Numbered from the stretch's first letter, positions 8,174 to 16,758 are shown. The stretch is 32,676 nucleotides of DNA from Nocardioidaceae bacterium (GCA_013697905.1 JACCVZ010000138.1:1-32676), one strand, 5' to 3'. Notes: a model not told the origin generated them from the letters alone. Numbers and translations are program-made.

Positions 8174-9985
8174 TCAGCGGGCGGGGCGGCTGAGGGTGGC
8201 CGAGTGCCGGTGGTCGTCGAACGGGACGACCGAATTGCGCGAGGTGTCGACGGCGTCGAGAAGCTCACACTGCGACTCGGCGCCGTCGATCGGGCACGAC
8301 CACGTGCCTTCGACATGGACCAGCCGGACCCCAGGCTGCTCGAGCCACCGCAACAGCTTCTCGGACTCCTCCGGAGTGGCCGCCGGTGCCGGCCCAGGTC
8401 CCGGTACGACTGTGTCGGCGGCCAGCTGCAACATGTCGGTCCAGTCACGTGCGCTGACTCCGGGCGGGATCACACCGGCCGCAGCCAGCCGACCGTGCCG
8501 GATCACGTGCACCGACCAGCGGTTGTCGTCGTCCCGGAGGGCGGCCACAATCTCGGCGCAGGAGGTCAGAGCACGCAGCCGCTGGGTGCGGGCGGCCGCC
8601 CGGACGAAGCTCGTCATCCGGTTTCGGTGGGAGGCTGCCTCTTCGAACCGCTCGGCCTTGGCGAGCAGATCCATCCGCTGCCGGACGGCCGCCGTGACCC
8701 GGGCTGGACTCGCGTCGAGACTGTGCCGCAGGGACTCGACCGTGACGAGGTAGTCGCGCTCGGACACTGAGCCGTCGCACGGCGCCAGGCACCGGCCCAT
8801 CTCGGCGAGAGCGCAGGCACTGCGACTCGGCTGCCTCGGGAGACGGTCGCTGCACTGCCGGATGGGGAAGCTCTCGTGCAGGGCGGACATCGCAGCCTCC
8901 GCCTGCTGTCGCGAGCGGAACGGGCCAAGGTAGTCGGCGTCGTCGTTGAGCACCTTCCGCACGAGCGACAGCCTGGGCCAGGTTTCGACGGTGAGCTTGA
9001 CCCAGCTCACACGCTCAGGAAACTTCGAACGTCGGTTGTAGCGCGGCTTGTGCTCGGCGATGAGCCGCAGCTCGCGCACCTCCGCCGCGAGCGCTGTCGC
9101 GCATACGATTCCCTCGACCGACTCGGCGAGCCCGACCATCTCGCCCATCCGTGAGCGCGTCTCGCTCGCCGTGAAATACGTGCGCACGCGTGCGCGCAGG
9201 TCCTTCGACGTACCGACATCGAGGACGCGGCCGCGACCATCGCGGAAGAGGTAGACACCCGGGGAGTGCGGGAGCTGCTCGGCGAGATGGCGCTTCTTGC
9301 GTTGCGCCGACGAGACGCGCGACGAGAAGGTCTGGAGCTCCTCAAGGGTGTGCACGCCAAGGTTGCCGAGCCGCTCCATCAGCCCGTGCAGTACGTCGAC
9401 GGTGGCGCGAGCGTCTGAGAGCGCCCGGTGGTTCGGGGTCGTCGTCGACCTGAACAGCCGCGCCAGCGACGACAACTTGCAGTTGGGGGCGTCGTCGCGG
9501 GTGATCACGCGGCGGGCGAGCTTGGCGGTGTCGAGCACGTCGAAGCGCGGCCACCCAATCCCCATCAGCTCGCAATAGTGACGCAGGAATCCGACGTCGA
9601 ACGGCGCGTTGTGCGCCACCAACACTGCACCGCGAGCAAACTCGAGGAACGCCGGCAATGCCGCCTCGATCCGCGGAGCGTCGGCAACCATCGAGTTGGT
9701 GATGCCGGTGAGCACGGAGATGAACGGCGGGATCGGCTGGCTGGGGCGTACGAGCGTCTGGAACTCCGCGAGCTTCTCGCCGCGACACACCTTGACTGCA
9801 CCGATCTCCGTGATCGAAGCACCTGCCGTGGCCGAGCCACCGGTGGTCTCGAGGTCCACGACCACGAAGGTGATGTGGCGTAGCGCAGTGCCGAGCTCGT
9901 CGAACGTTTGCTGCACCGGCGTCGCCTGCGACGACGACGCTGGAGGGGCCGGCGACGGACCGGAGGTGGGGAGCACGGTGCTCAT
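8174..9985 (-). CDS. DEDDh 3'-5' exonuclease (DnaQ-like) fused to UvrC-like GIY-YIG nuclease region (Rv2191-like)
   Basis: Exonuclease motifs VVDLETTGGSA, HNAPFDVGFL and NHRALSDARATVDVL; then LPHSPGVYLFRDGRGRVLDVGTSKDLRARVRTYF, ELRLIAEHKPRYN, and UvrC-like C.LAEMGRCLAPCDG. Start MSTVLPTSG at 9985. Confidence 0.9.
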   Translation of the reverse strand: MSTVLPTSGPSPAPPASSSQATPVQQTFDELGTALRHITFVVVDLETTGGSATAGASITEIGAVKVCRGEKLAEFQTLVRPSQPIPPFISVLTGITNSMVADAPRIEAALPAFLEFARGAVLVAHNAPFDVGFLRHYCELMGIGWPRFDVLDTAKLARRVITRDDAPNCKLSSLARLFRSTTTPNHRALSDARATVDVLHGLMERLGNLGVHTLEELQTFSSRVSSAQRKKRHLAEQLPHSPGVYLFRDGRGRVLDVGTSKDLRARVRTYFTASETRSRMGEMVGLAESVEGIVCATALAAEVRELRLIAEHKPRYNRRSKFPERVSWVKLTVETWPRLSLVRKVLNDDADYLGPFRSRQQAEAAMSALHESFPIRQCSDRLPRQPSRSACALAEMGRCLAPCDGSVSERDYLVTVESLRHSLDASPARVTAAVRQRMDLLAKAERFEEAASHRNRMTSFVRAAARTQRLRALTSCAEIVAALRDDDNRWSVHVIRHGRLAAAGVIPPGVSARDWTDMLQLAADTVVPGPGPAPAATPEESEKLLRWLEQPGVRLVHVEGTWSCPIDGAESQCELLDAVDTSRNSVVPFDDHRHSATLSRPAR

Positions 9986-9992
9986 GGTCACG

Positions 9993-9998
9993 ACGCTA
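9993..9998 (-). promoter_or_regulatory. Candidate -10 element (TAGCGT) for leaderless exonuclease/UvrC-like mRNA
   Basis: TAGCGT, then 7 nt, then ATG on the minus strand. Confidence 0.35.
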
Positions 9999-10222
9999 GG
10001 GGCGACCACCGACGAAAACTGTCCACGACGCGCCTGCTGCCGCGCGGACTCGGCACCTCCGCAGCCCCGTCCGCTTCGGTGACGTACGCCGGGCGCCTCG
10101 CCGTCTCTTGGCCGCGGCGTGGTCGGCGAGCGAGAAACGCGTCAGACCCGCTGACGTGCAGCACTACCCTGGAGAAAGGAGAGGTGACCATCACCGAGGG
10201 GACACCTCAAGGAAGGCGAGCG

Positions 10223-10525
10223 ATGAACCAGCCCACCGACGATGTGGTCGTCGACACCGCCGGCGTCGGCGCGTCCGCGCCCGGCGACGTGCCTGACGAG
10301 CTACACCGATGGCGGTGCACAGGCTGCGGCAACATGACGCGCTTCGATGTGGTGCCTGAGTCTACGACGCATGAGTTCTGGCACCTCGACCTTGCCGGCG
10401 GCGCCACCATCGAGGACACCGAGGTGGTCCGCGAGCGGGTGATGTCGGTGGCGTGCCGGTGGTGCGGCCGCAATGACACTGTCGAGATGGTCCTGAGGCC
10501 TGGAGCAGTTGTTGGTGACCGGTAA
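10223..10525 (+). CDS. Small zinc-ribbon-like hypothetical protein
   Basis: WRCTGCGNMTRFDV and CRWCG cysteine pairs. ATG 10223 preceded by AAGGAAGG; an in-frame GTG at 10184 (VTITEGTPQGRRAMNQ...) close behind AAAGGAG is an alternative start. Confidence 0.7.
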   Translation: MNQPTDDVVVDTAGVGASAPGDVPDELHRWRCTGCGNMTRFDVVPESTTHEFWHLDLAGGATIEDTEVVRERVMSVACRWCGRNDTVEMVLRPGAVVGDR

Positions 10526-11864
10526 CGACGAAGCGACGAATGGGGAAGGCGCGACGCCGATCCCGACGGTCGACTCGCTCCCGCCTCGGCTGCGCTCGCG
10601 GGTCATCTGGCTTGCTTCTGACGCCATGAGCCGGGTGCCAGCGGTCCACCTCCCGCCTGCCCTGCGCACGTCAGCCAACTTTGCTCCCGCTAAGCGCACC
10701 AAGTTGGTCGGCACCCGGATTGCCAGCGCTCTGGACCGTGATGACGAGTTCCGCGAACACGTCGCAGCACAGGTGCGGGCGAGCACCCCCGCCGTCGTAC
10801 TCGAGCTCGAGTCCGGCACACCATCTGTCGACGACGAGACACAGGCTGTCGCGGCGGCTGTCGCGTTCATCGTCCGCACGGACGGTTGGGGAGACGTGGT
10901 CGCTGGTGCCGTCCGGGCAGAGCAGGGACGGCGGGAGGCTCCTGGGGGAGATCTGGCAGCCATGATCGAGAAGCTGCTCGCAGATCTGGCCGCGTCCCGC
11001 GCAGAGGTCAGATCGGTGCGCGACAAGCTGCGAAGTCAGCTGGACGAGGTCAAGGGCGACAACACCACCCTGCGTCGTACGCTCGGTCAGACACGTCAGC
11101 AGCTCAAGCAGGCGCAGCAGACGGTCGCCGGCCTGGACGACGCGGTGGAAGGGGCGCGCCGCGCAGCGACTGCGGCTACTCGGGTCGCCGAAGCCGAGGT
11201 GCGGCGGCTCCGCGCCCGCGTCGACCAGCTCGAGTCGCAGTCGGCGTCCACGCGTCGCGCCGTCCGAGAGGACCGCGAGGCTGAGACGATGCGTCAGCGC
11301 CTGTTGCTCGACACGATCATGGACAGCGCCGCCGGACTGCGCCGGGAGCTCGCCCTTCCGTTGAGCGACCTGCTCCCCGCCGACACCGTCCGCGCGATCG
11401 AGCCGGACGCCGGCGGAGGTCTCGCTGGTGTCGGCAGATCGCTGCAGAGCGACGACCCGGTGTTGCTTCGAAGGCTGATCGAGCTACCGCGGGCCCATCT
11501 CATCGTCGACGGCTACAACGTTTCGAAGTCCGCGTGGCCCACCGCGCCGCTCGAGGAGCAGCGCAACCGGCTCGCCAGCCGCGTCGCGGCGCTGGTGGCG
11601 GGAAGGGGGATCGAGACGACGATCGTGTTCGACGGTGCCGATCTCCTGCACCCGCCGACCGTGGCGTCGCCGCGTGTCCTCCGGGTGCTGTTCAGCCCGC
11701 CTGGGGTGATCGCCGACGACACGATCCGGCACCTGGTGTCGGCGGAACCCGTCGGGCGCCCACTTGTTGTCGTCTCGACCGACCGAGAGGTGGCGGAGAG
11801 CGTGTCCAAGATGGGGGCGCGCTCGGTTACGTCGCAGGCGCTAATTGCGGTGCTCGGGCTGTGA
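10515..11864 (+). CDS. NYN-domain (PIN-like) predicted RNA-binding/ribonuclease protein with coiled-coil middle region
   Basis: C-terminal HLIVDGYNVSKSAWP, TTIVFDGAD, VIADDTIRHLV and LVVVSTDREVAESV are NYN/YacP-like motifs; residues ~160-260 are heptad-rich. Overlaps the stop of the upstream zinc-ribbon gene. Confidence 0.85.
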   Translation: MTGNDEATNGEGATPIPTVDSLPPRLRSRVIWLASDAMSRVPAVHLPPALRTSANFAPAKRTKLVGTRIASALDRDDEFREHVAAQVRASTPAVVLELESGTPSVDDETQAVAAAVAFIVRTDGWGDVVAGAVRAEQGRREAPGGDLAAMIEKLLADLAASRAEVRSVRDKLRSQLDEVKGDNTTLRRTLGQTRQQLKQAQQTVAGLDDAVEGARRAATAATRVAEAEVRRLRARVDQLESQSASTRRAVREDREAETMRQRLLLDTIMDSAAGLRRELALPLSDLLPADTVRAIEPDAGGGLAGVGRSLQSDDPVLLRRLIELPRAHLIVDGYNVSKSAWPTAPLEEQRNRLASRVAALVAGRGIETTIVFDGADLLHPPTVASPRVLRVLFSPPGVIADDTIRHLVSAEPVGRPLVVVSTDREVAESVSKMGARSVTSQALIAVLGL

Positions 11865-11909
11865 CTTCCGCGGTCTCCTCCTGGACCCAGTGAGGACGTA
11901 CGCCGTCAC

Positions 11910-12479
11910 GTGCGCCACGATCGAGCCATGTCTGCAGTGCCTGCAACCGTCGTCGCGGTGAGCGCGAGCCTCCGCCACGGGTTCAGCAAACAGACCCAGT
12001 CCGCCATCACGCTTGTCGCGGGTGTCGGGGTGGAGGGCGACTCGCACGCCGGCGTCACCGTGCAACACCGGTCCCGCGTACGCCGGGACCCGACTCAGCC
12101 CAATCTGCGCCAGGTCCACCTCGTGCACGCCGAGTTGCACGATGAACTGGCACTGCGGGGGTATGACCTCGCTCCAGGCGACATCGGCGAGAACGTCACC
12201 ACCCGTGGGATCGATCTCCTCAGCCTTGCCCGTGGAAGCCTCATCCACCTCGGCGCAGACGCCGTCGTCGCGGTCATGGGTCTACGCAATCCCTGCACGC
12301 AGCTCGACCGGTTCAGGCCCGGGCTCATGCAGGCGACGCTTCACCGTGACGGCGCCGGTGCCCTGGTGCGCAAGGCCGGCGTGATGGCCGTTGTCGTGCA
12401 CGGAGGAGTGGTGGTCTCCGGTGACCGGATCCGTCTCGAGCGGGCGCCGAGGCCACAGCAGCGTCTCGGTCCAGTCTGA
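11910..12479 (+). CDS. MOSC domain-containing protein
   Basis: GVEGDSHAG, RQVHLVHAELHDEL, LAPGDIGENVTTRGIDL and GLRNPCTQLDRF are MOSC family motifs. Start GTG 11910 or ATG 11928. Confidence 0.88.
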   Translation: MRHDRAMSAVPATVVAVSASLRHGFSKQTQSAITLVAGVGVEGDSHAGVTVQHRSRVRRDPTQPNLRQVHLVHAELHDELALRGYDLAPGDIGENVTTRGIDLLSLARGSLIHLGADAVVAVMGLRNPCTQLDRFRPGLMQATLHRDGAGALVRKAGVMAVVVHGGVVVSGDRIRLERAPRPQQRLGPV

Positions 12480-12580
12480 GCTATTCCTCCGTCGGGGCGG
12501 TCAACGCGTCTGAGACTGTCGGTCGAGGTCTCTAGCGTCATCGACAAGGCACAAGTTCTTCCCCCGAGTCGGAGGTCGTC

Positions 12581-12904
12581 ATGACCGCAGAAGCACCCCG
12601 TCCCACTCCCACGCGCTGGCCCGTAGAGCCGGCGGCCGCGGCCGAGCCGGTCCCGTCGCTCGGCCTCGACCTTGCTGGCGAGGTCGACCATGACCAACCT
12701 GTTGTGATCGACTGCGACCGGTGCACGATGCGCGGCATCGGCTGCGGAGACTGTGTCGTGACAGTGCTTCTCGGCGGGCCGCCGTACGGCGTCGAGCTCG
12801 ACGACGTCGAGCGCCACGCGATCGACGTGTTGTCTGACGCCGGCCTGGTGCCGCCGCTGCGGATGGCCGAGGCGGTCGAGTCCCGCTACGTCGACGGTCC
12901 GTGA
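12581..12904 (+). CDS. Conserved actinobacterial hypothetical protein with Cys-rich motif
   Basis: 107 aa with VIDCDRCTMRGIGCGDCVVTVLLGGPP; ATG at 12581, tens of nt downstream of a TAGCGT hexamer; good coding context. Confidence 0.7.
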   Translation: MTAEAPRPTPTRWPVEPAAAAEPVPSLGLDLAGEVDHDQPVVIDCDRCTMRGIGCGDCVVTVLLGGPPYGVELDDVERHAIDVLSDAGLVPPLRMAEAVESRYVDGP

Positions 12905-12905
12905 G

Positions 12906-12921
12906 AGGGCGCAACCGCCCT
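12906..12921. terminator. Candidate hairpin immediately after the 107-aa ORF
   Basis: AGGGCG-CAAC-CGCCCT, perfect 6-bp stem, starting 2 nt past the stop; no T-tract. Confidence 0.4.
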
Positions 12922-13040
12922 AGCCGTGGCCGGTGATGCAGAGGGGTCGGGTGAGAGGGGAGTGAGATGATTCCACCAACGAATATCCACGAAACAGCAG
13001 CACCCTTGGACCGTTGCGCTGTGCATCTGTAGTGTGATCA

Positions 13041-13105
13041 GTCGGCTCTCGGTGACGCCGCGCTGATGCGGGACGCAGCCGACGCGCCTCCAGAAGTTGT
13101 CGGCT
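13041..13105 (+). promoter_or_regulatory. Candidate structured leader with mutually exclusive hairpins upstream of the NlpC/P60 gene
   Basis: GTCGGCTCT at 13041-13049 and 13099-13107; a single complementary AGCCGAC at 13077-13083. A weak -10-like TAGTGT lies at 13030-13035. Confidence 0.4.
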
Positions 13106-13149
13106 CTGCCGTTGCCTGTGATCGCTAGTGAGAGGGAGACCGTCGACCC

Positions 13150-14280
13150 GTGTCGAACGGCCGTACACACCACATGCCATCCTTCGCCACTCGGACCGCC
13201 CTCGGCTGCTGTGCGGCGCTGATCGCCAGTCTTGTGCTCGCCCCCGCAGGTGCTGCCGACCCCGACGGACCCGACAGTGGACCCGACAAGCCGTCGATCG
13301 CCGAGGTGAAGAGACAGCTTGACGCACTCGGCCACGAGTCCGAGATCGCTTCCGAGAACCTGAACGCCGTCCGCGTCGACATGCACGGCGCGCAGGAGCG
13401 CTTGGACACTCTCGAGGCCGACGTGACCCGTCAGCAGACTCGCGTCGAGAGGCTGCGCGGCAGGGTCGTCGCGATGGCTGTCGATGACTACCAGGTCGCT
13501 TCGACGAGCTCGCCCGCCACCGCGCTCTTCACGGCCGACGACGCCGGGCAGTTGCTTGACGAGATGGCCACCGCCTCGATGGTTGCCGACCAGCAGGCGG
13601 GGCTGCTGCTCAAACTGAGGCAGCAGCAAAAGCAGCTCGGCATTCAAGCGTTGCAGGCAGAAGATGCCGTCGACGCTCTCACCGACGACAAGCGTGAGGC
13701 CGCCAAGCACCAGGCCGAGCTAGATGGCTCGATCAGCGAATCCACGAAGCTGCTCGGGCAGCTCAAGGAGGAAGCGCGCGCGCGTGTGCGCGCCCTCCAG
13801 GCGGCCGCGCAAGTGCACCCGGAGGTGGCCGCCCAGCCCAGCCCAGCGGTCGGGGCCCAGCCCAACCCGGCGGTCGAAACGCAACCGAACCGCGGCCAAC
13901 CTCGCCTCAGCCTCGGTGATGTGCCTGCCTCCGACAGGGCGCAGATCGCCGTGCAGACGGCGCTCGACCAGGTCGGCGACTCGTACGTCTATGGCGCCGC
14001 GGGGCCGGACTCGTTCGACTGTTCGGGCCTCACGATGTATGCCTGGCAATCCGCCGGCGTGTCCATCCCACACGCCTCCAGCGCGCAGCCGAGCGCGGGC
14101 ACCCCAGTATCGATCTCGGCATTGCAACCTGGTGACCTGGTCTTCTACTATTCGCCGATCTCCCACGTGGGCATGTACATCGGCAACGGTCTACTCGTTC
14201 ACGCTGCGAACCCTAGCCGCCCGGTGGAGGTCGTCCCGGTCGACTCGATGCCGATCAGCAGCGCCGTCCGCATCGCCTGA
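13150..14280 (+). CDS. Secreted NlpC/P60 peptidoglycan endopeptidase with N-terminal coiled coil (Rv2190c-like)
   Basis: Signal-peptide-like N-terminus, coiled coil, C-terminal QVGDSYVYGAAGPDSFDCSGLTMYAW...LVFYYSPISHVGMYIGNGLLVHA. GTG at 13150. Confidence 0.93.
   Translation: MSNGRTHHMPSFATRTALGCCAALIASLVLAPAGAADPDGPDSGPDKPSIAEVKRQLDALGHESEIASENLNAVRVDMHGAQERLDTLEADVTRQQTRVERLRGRVVAMAVDDYQVASTSSPATALFTADDAGQLLDEMATASMVADQQAGLLLKLRQQQKQLGIQALQAEDAVDALTDDKREAAKHQAELDGSISESTKLLGQLKEEARARVRALQAAAQVHPEVAAQPSPAVGAQPNPAVETQPNRGQPRLSLGDVPASDRAQIAVQTALDQVGDSYVYGAAGPDSFDCSGLTMYAWQSAGVSIPHASSAQPSAGTPVSISALQPGDLVFYYSPISHVGMYIGNGLLVHAANPSRPVEVVPVDSMPISSAVRIA
13831..13892 (+). repeat. In-frame 24-bp repeat encoding a Pro/Ala linker
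   Basis: AQPSPAVG-AQPNPAVE-TQPNRGQ: about 2.5 copies of an 8-residue unit between coiled coil and NlpC/P60 domain. Confidence 0.75.
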
Positions 14281-14318
14281 CGGACGACTGACCTGCATCT
14301 GGGTAGGCATCGCCCGCC

Positions 14319-14324
14319 TAGGAT
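14319..14324 (+). promoter_or_regulatory. Candidate -10 element (TAGGAT) for leaderless mRNA
   Basis: TAGGAT, then 6 nt (TGGTCT), then GTG at 14331. Confidence 0.4.
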
Positions 14325-14330
14325 TGGTCT

Positions 14331-15653
14331 GTGTCGACGAACGACGGTGTGAGTGTCAACCAAGAGCCGAGGCCATGGTCGTCGCGAGCGTGGCTGCGAT
14401 CGGTGGGTGCGCTCGCCGTCGTCTCGATTGTCGTGTTGTCCGTTGTCTGGCTGACTGAACAACGAGGTTCTGAGCCCACCCCGCTGCCGCCGTCGAGCTC
14501 CCGAGGCGAGGCGGGGTCGATTGACTCGGCCGCACAGCGGAACTCGCTTGCCATCCGGGCTCTGCAGCGTCAGGGCGCCGGTCTGCGAGCAGGAAGCCGG
14601 GCCGACTACCTCAGCGCTTGGGACGCCACGACGGCTGCCGTTCAGCGGCGCGCGCAGACGACGTACGCCAACCTCCGGGCGCTCGGGGTCCAAGAACTCG
14701 ACACCCGATACATCGCGGCCGAATCCGGGCTCAGCCGGGGCGCCGAGCGGCTTGGAGGACCGGCATGGAGGGCGGACGTCGAGGTCGGATATGCGCTCGC
14801 AGGGTTCGACCGTAGCCCAGCTCGAACGATCGTCAGCTACACGTTCGTGCGGCGCCATGATCGCGCCTACATCATCGATGTGCGAGCGGCAGACGGACAG
14901 CGACAACCGATCTGGTCGTTGGGTCGTCTCGACGTACGCCGCTCGCCGCGCACCCTGGTCGCCGCGTCGAGCGAGGCCACGGCGTCTCGAGTCGCGGCGC
15001 ACCTCAGGCAAGCGGTTGATGACGTCCAGACCGTGCTCCCATGGTGGGACGGCAAGCTCGTCGCGTACGTGGCTGACTCCAGCCGGGACCTCGAGGCGCT
15101 GCTGGCGGCCGCTCCTGGCACTTATCGCGCTATCGCGGCCGTCACCACGACCGTCGACGGATCTACCCGTGCCGACGGGCCGGTCGTGGTCGTGGTCAAC
15201 GCTGCTGTCTTGACTGGCCTCGGTCCGCTCGGTTCTCGCGTCGTGATGACGCACGAGGCCACCCACGTCGCCACCAACGCTGCCGTCGTCGGCATGCCGC
15301 TTTGGGTGGCAGAGGGGTTCGCCGACTATGTAGGGGTCGGTGCGGTCGACGTCCCGCTCTCCGTCTCGGCGCATGCGGTCCTCCGCGACATCCGACGCAA
15401 CGGTGTGCCGAAGCGACTGCCGGCGCATTCCGACTTCGCCGCGGGCCGGCGCGGCCTCGAGGTGTCCTACGAGCAGGCCTGGCTGGCGAACAAGCTGATC
15501 GCCCAGACGTACGGCGAGCGCGGGCTGGTCCGTTTCTACGAGGCAGTCGTCCACGACCCTGACGATCTGGCGGGGGCCTTTCGCGACCTGGGAACAAGTC
15601 GGCGGATCTTCACGCAGCAGTGGCGCGGCTACCTCGAGGGCCTTCGCCGGTGA
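14331..15653 (+). CDS. Membrane-anchored putative zinc metallopeptidase-like protein (HExxH)
   Basis: One N-terminal TM (LRSVGALAVVSIVVLSVVWL) and a C-terminal VVMTHEATHVATNAAVVGMPLWVAEGFADYVG, resembling gluzincin HExxH plus downstream Glu. Confidence 0.75.
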   Translation: MSTNDGVSVNQEPRPWSSRAWLRSVGALAVVSIVVLSVVWLTEQRGSEPTPLPPSSSRGEAGSIDSAAQRNSLAIRALQRQGAGLRAGSRADYLSAWDATTAAVQRRAQTTYANLRALGVQELDTRYIAAESGLSRGAERLGGPAWRADVEVGYALAGFDRSPARTIVSYTFVRRHDRAYIIDVRAADGQRQPIWSLGRLDVRRSPRTLVAASSEATASRVAAHLRQAVDDVQTVLPWWDGKLVAYVADSSRDLEALLAAAPGTYRAIAAVTTTVDGSTRADGPVVVVVNAAVLTGLGPLGSRVVMTHEATHVATNAAVVGMPLWVAEGFADYVGVGAVDVPLSVSAHAVLRDIRRNGVPKRLPAHSDFAAGRRGLEVSYEQAWLANKLIAQTYGERGLVRFYEAVVHDPDDLAGAFRDLGTSRRIFTQQWRGYLEGLRR

Positions 15654-15714
15654 CAGGAATCGTTGCTCGGCAGATGCTGCTGCTCGTCCCGGCTGCCGCG
15701 CGCGACGGTCAGCC

Positions 15715-16758
15715 GTGACCAAGACCCTCGTCGTCACCAATGACTTCCCGCCGCGCCGGGGCGGAATCGAGTCGTTTGTCTTCTCGCTCTGCGCAGACAT
15801 GCTCGGCCACGAGCTGGTGGTCTACACGGCGCGGATGGCCGGGTCTGACGTCGTTGATCGGTCGGTCGACTACCCGGTGATCCGCGACCGAGCACGCACT
15901 CTGCTCCCCACATTCCGAGTTGCCCGAGCGGTTCAGCAGGTGGCTCGTGACCACGGATGCGATCACGTCCTCTTCGGTGCGGCCGCGCCGTTGGGTCTGC
16001 TCGCAGCTGGGCTGAAGCGCGCGTCCGGCGTGTCTCATGCCAAGGGCCTCACCCACGGACACGAGGTCTGGTGGGCAAGAGTCCCGGTTGCCCGTCGGCT
16101 GTTGTACCGCATTGGTGAGGACGTCGACGTGCTGACCTATGTCAGCGAGTACTGCCGGCGTGAGATAGCGAGGGCGCTGTCGCCTCGTGCCGTCGCACGG
16201 ATGGAGAGGTTGTCGCCGCGGGTGAACCGGGAGCGATTCCGGCCTGGGCTGGACGGGCTCGTCTGGCGACGCCGGCTCGGTCTGACCGACGACCAGCCAG
16301 TGGTGTTGTCTGCGTCGCGGTTGGTACGCCGCAAGGGACACGACACCCTCATCAAGGCTTGGCCTTCCGTGTTGGACAGACATCACCGTGCGCGACTGGT
16401 GATCGTCGGGGATGGCCCCTCGCGGGCTCGATTGGCGCGACTTGTCCGTCGCCAGGGGGTGGCGGCTTCGGTGACGTTCGTCCCAGCTGTCGACTGGGGC
16501 GAGATGCCGCTCGTCTATGCGATGGCGGACGTCTTCGCGCTACCCTGCCGGACCCGGCTCTGGGGTCTCGAGCCGGAGGCCTTCGGCATCGTCTTCTTGG
16601 AGGCCGCGGCCTGCGGTCTGCCGATCATCGTCGGCAACTCGGGAGGTGCGCCGGAAGCTGCGGAAGGTTGCCGGTCCAGTTGGGTGGTGGCGCCTCGAGA
16701 TGTGCCGGGAATTGCCACCCGCCTGTGTAGCGCCCTTACCTCGGCGCGGGCGACGTGA
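15715..16758 (+). CDS. Glycosyltransferase family 4, PimB-like mannosyltransferase
   Basis: LVVTNDFPPRRGGIESFV, LTHGHEVWWARVP, SASRLVRRKGHDTLIKAWP and EPEAFGIVFLEAAACGLPIIVGNSGGAPEA (EX7E-type motif). C-terminus appears short for the family. Confidence 0.88.
   Translation: MTKTLVVTNDFPPRRGGIESFVFSLCADMLGHELVVYTARMAGSDVVDRSVDYPVIRDRARTLLPTFRVARAVQQVARDHGCDHVLFGAAAPLGLLAAGLKRASGVSHAKGLTHGHEVWWARVPVARRLLYRIGEDVDVLTYVSEYCRREIARALSPRAVARMERLSPRVNRERFRPGLDGLVWRRRLGLTDDQPVVLSASRLVRRKGHDTLIKAWPSVLDRHHRARLVIVGDGPSRARLARLVRRQGVAASVTFVPAVDWGEMPLVYAMADVFALPCRTRLWGLEPEAFGIVFLEAAACGLPIIVGNSGGAPEAAEGCRSSWVVAPRDVPGIATRLCSALTSARAT

Noticed and set aside
12905-13149. Assignment of the NlpC/P60 leader as a ydaO (c-di-AMP) riboswitch
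   Set aside because: Gene context fits, but I could not identify the conserved ydaO core sequences; kept only as an unassigned structured-leader candidate.
12886-13710. 274-aa minus-strand ORF over the NlpC/P60 leader and N-terminus
   Set aside because: No motifs; overlaps a clear plus-strand gene and its leader.
14199-15800. 533-aa minus-strand ORF antisense to the HExxH gene
   Set aside because: Antisense of a convincing plus-strand CDS; Arg/Asp/Val-rich composition typical of GC-rich shadow ORFs, with no recognisable motifs.
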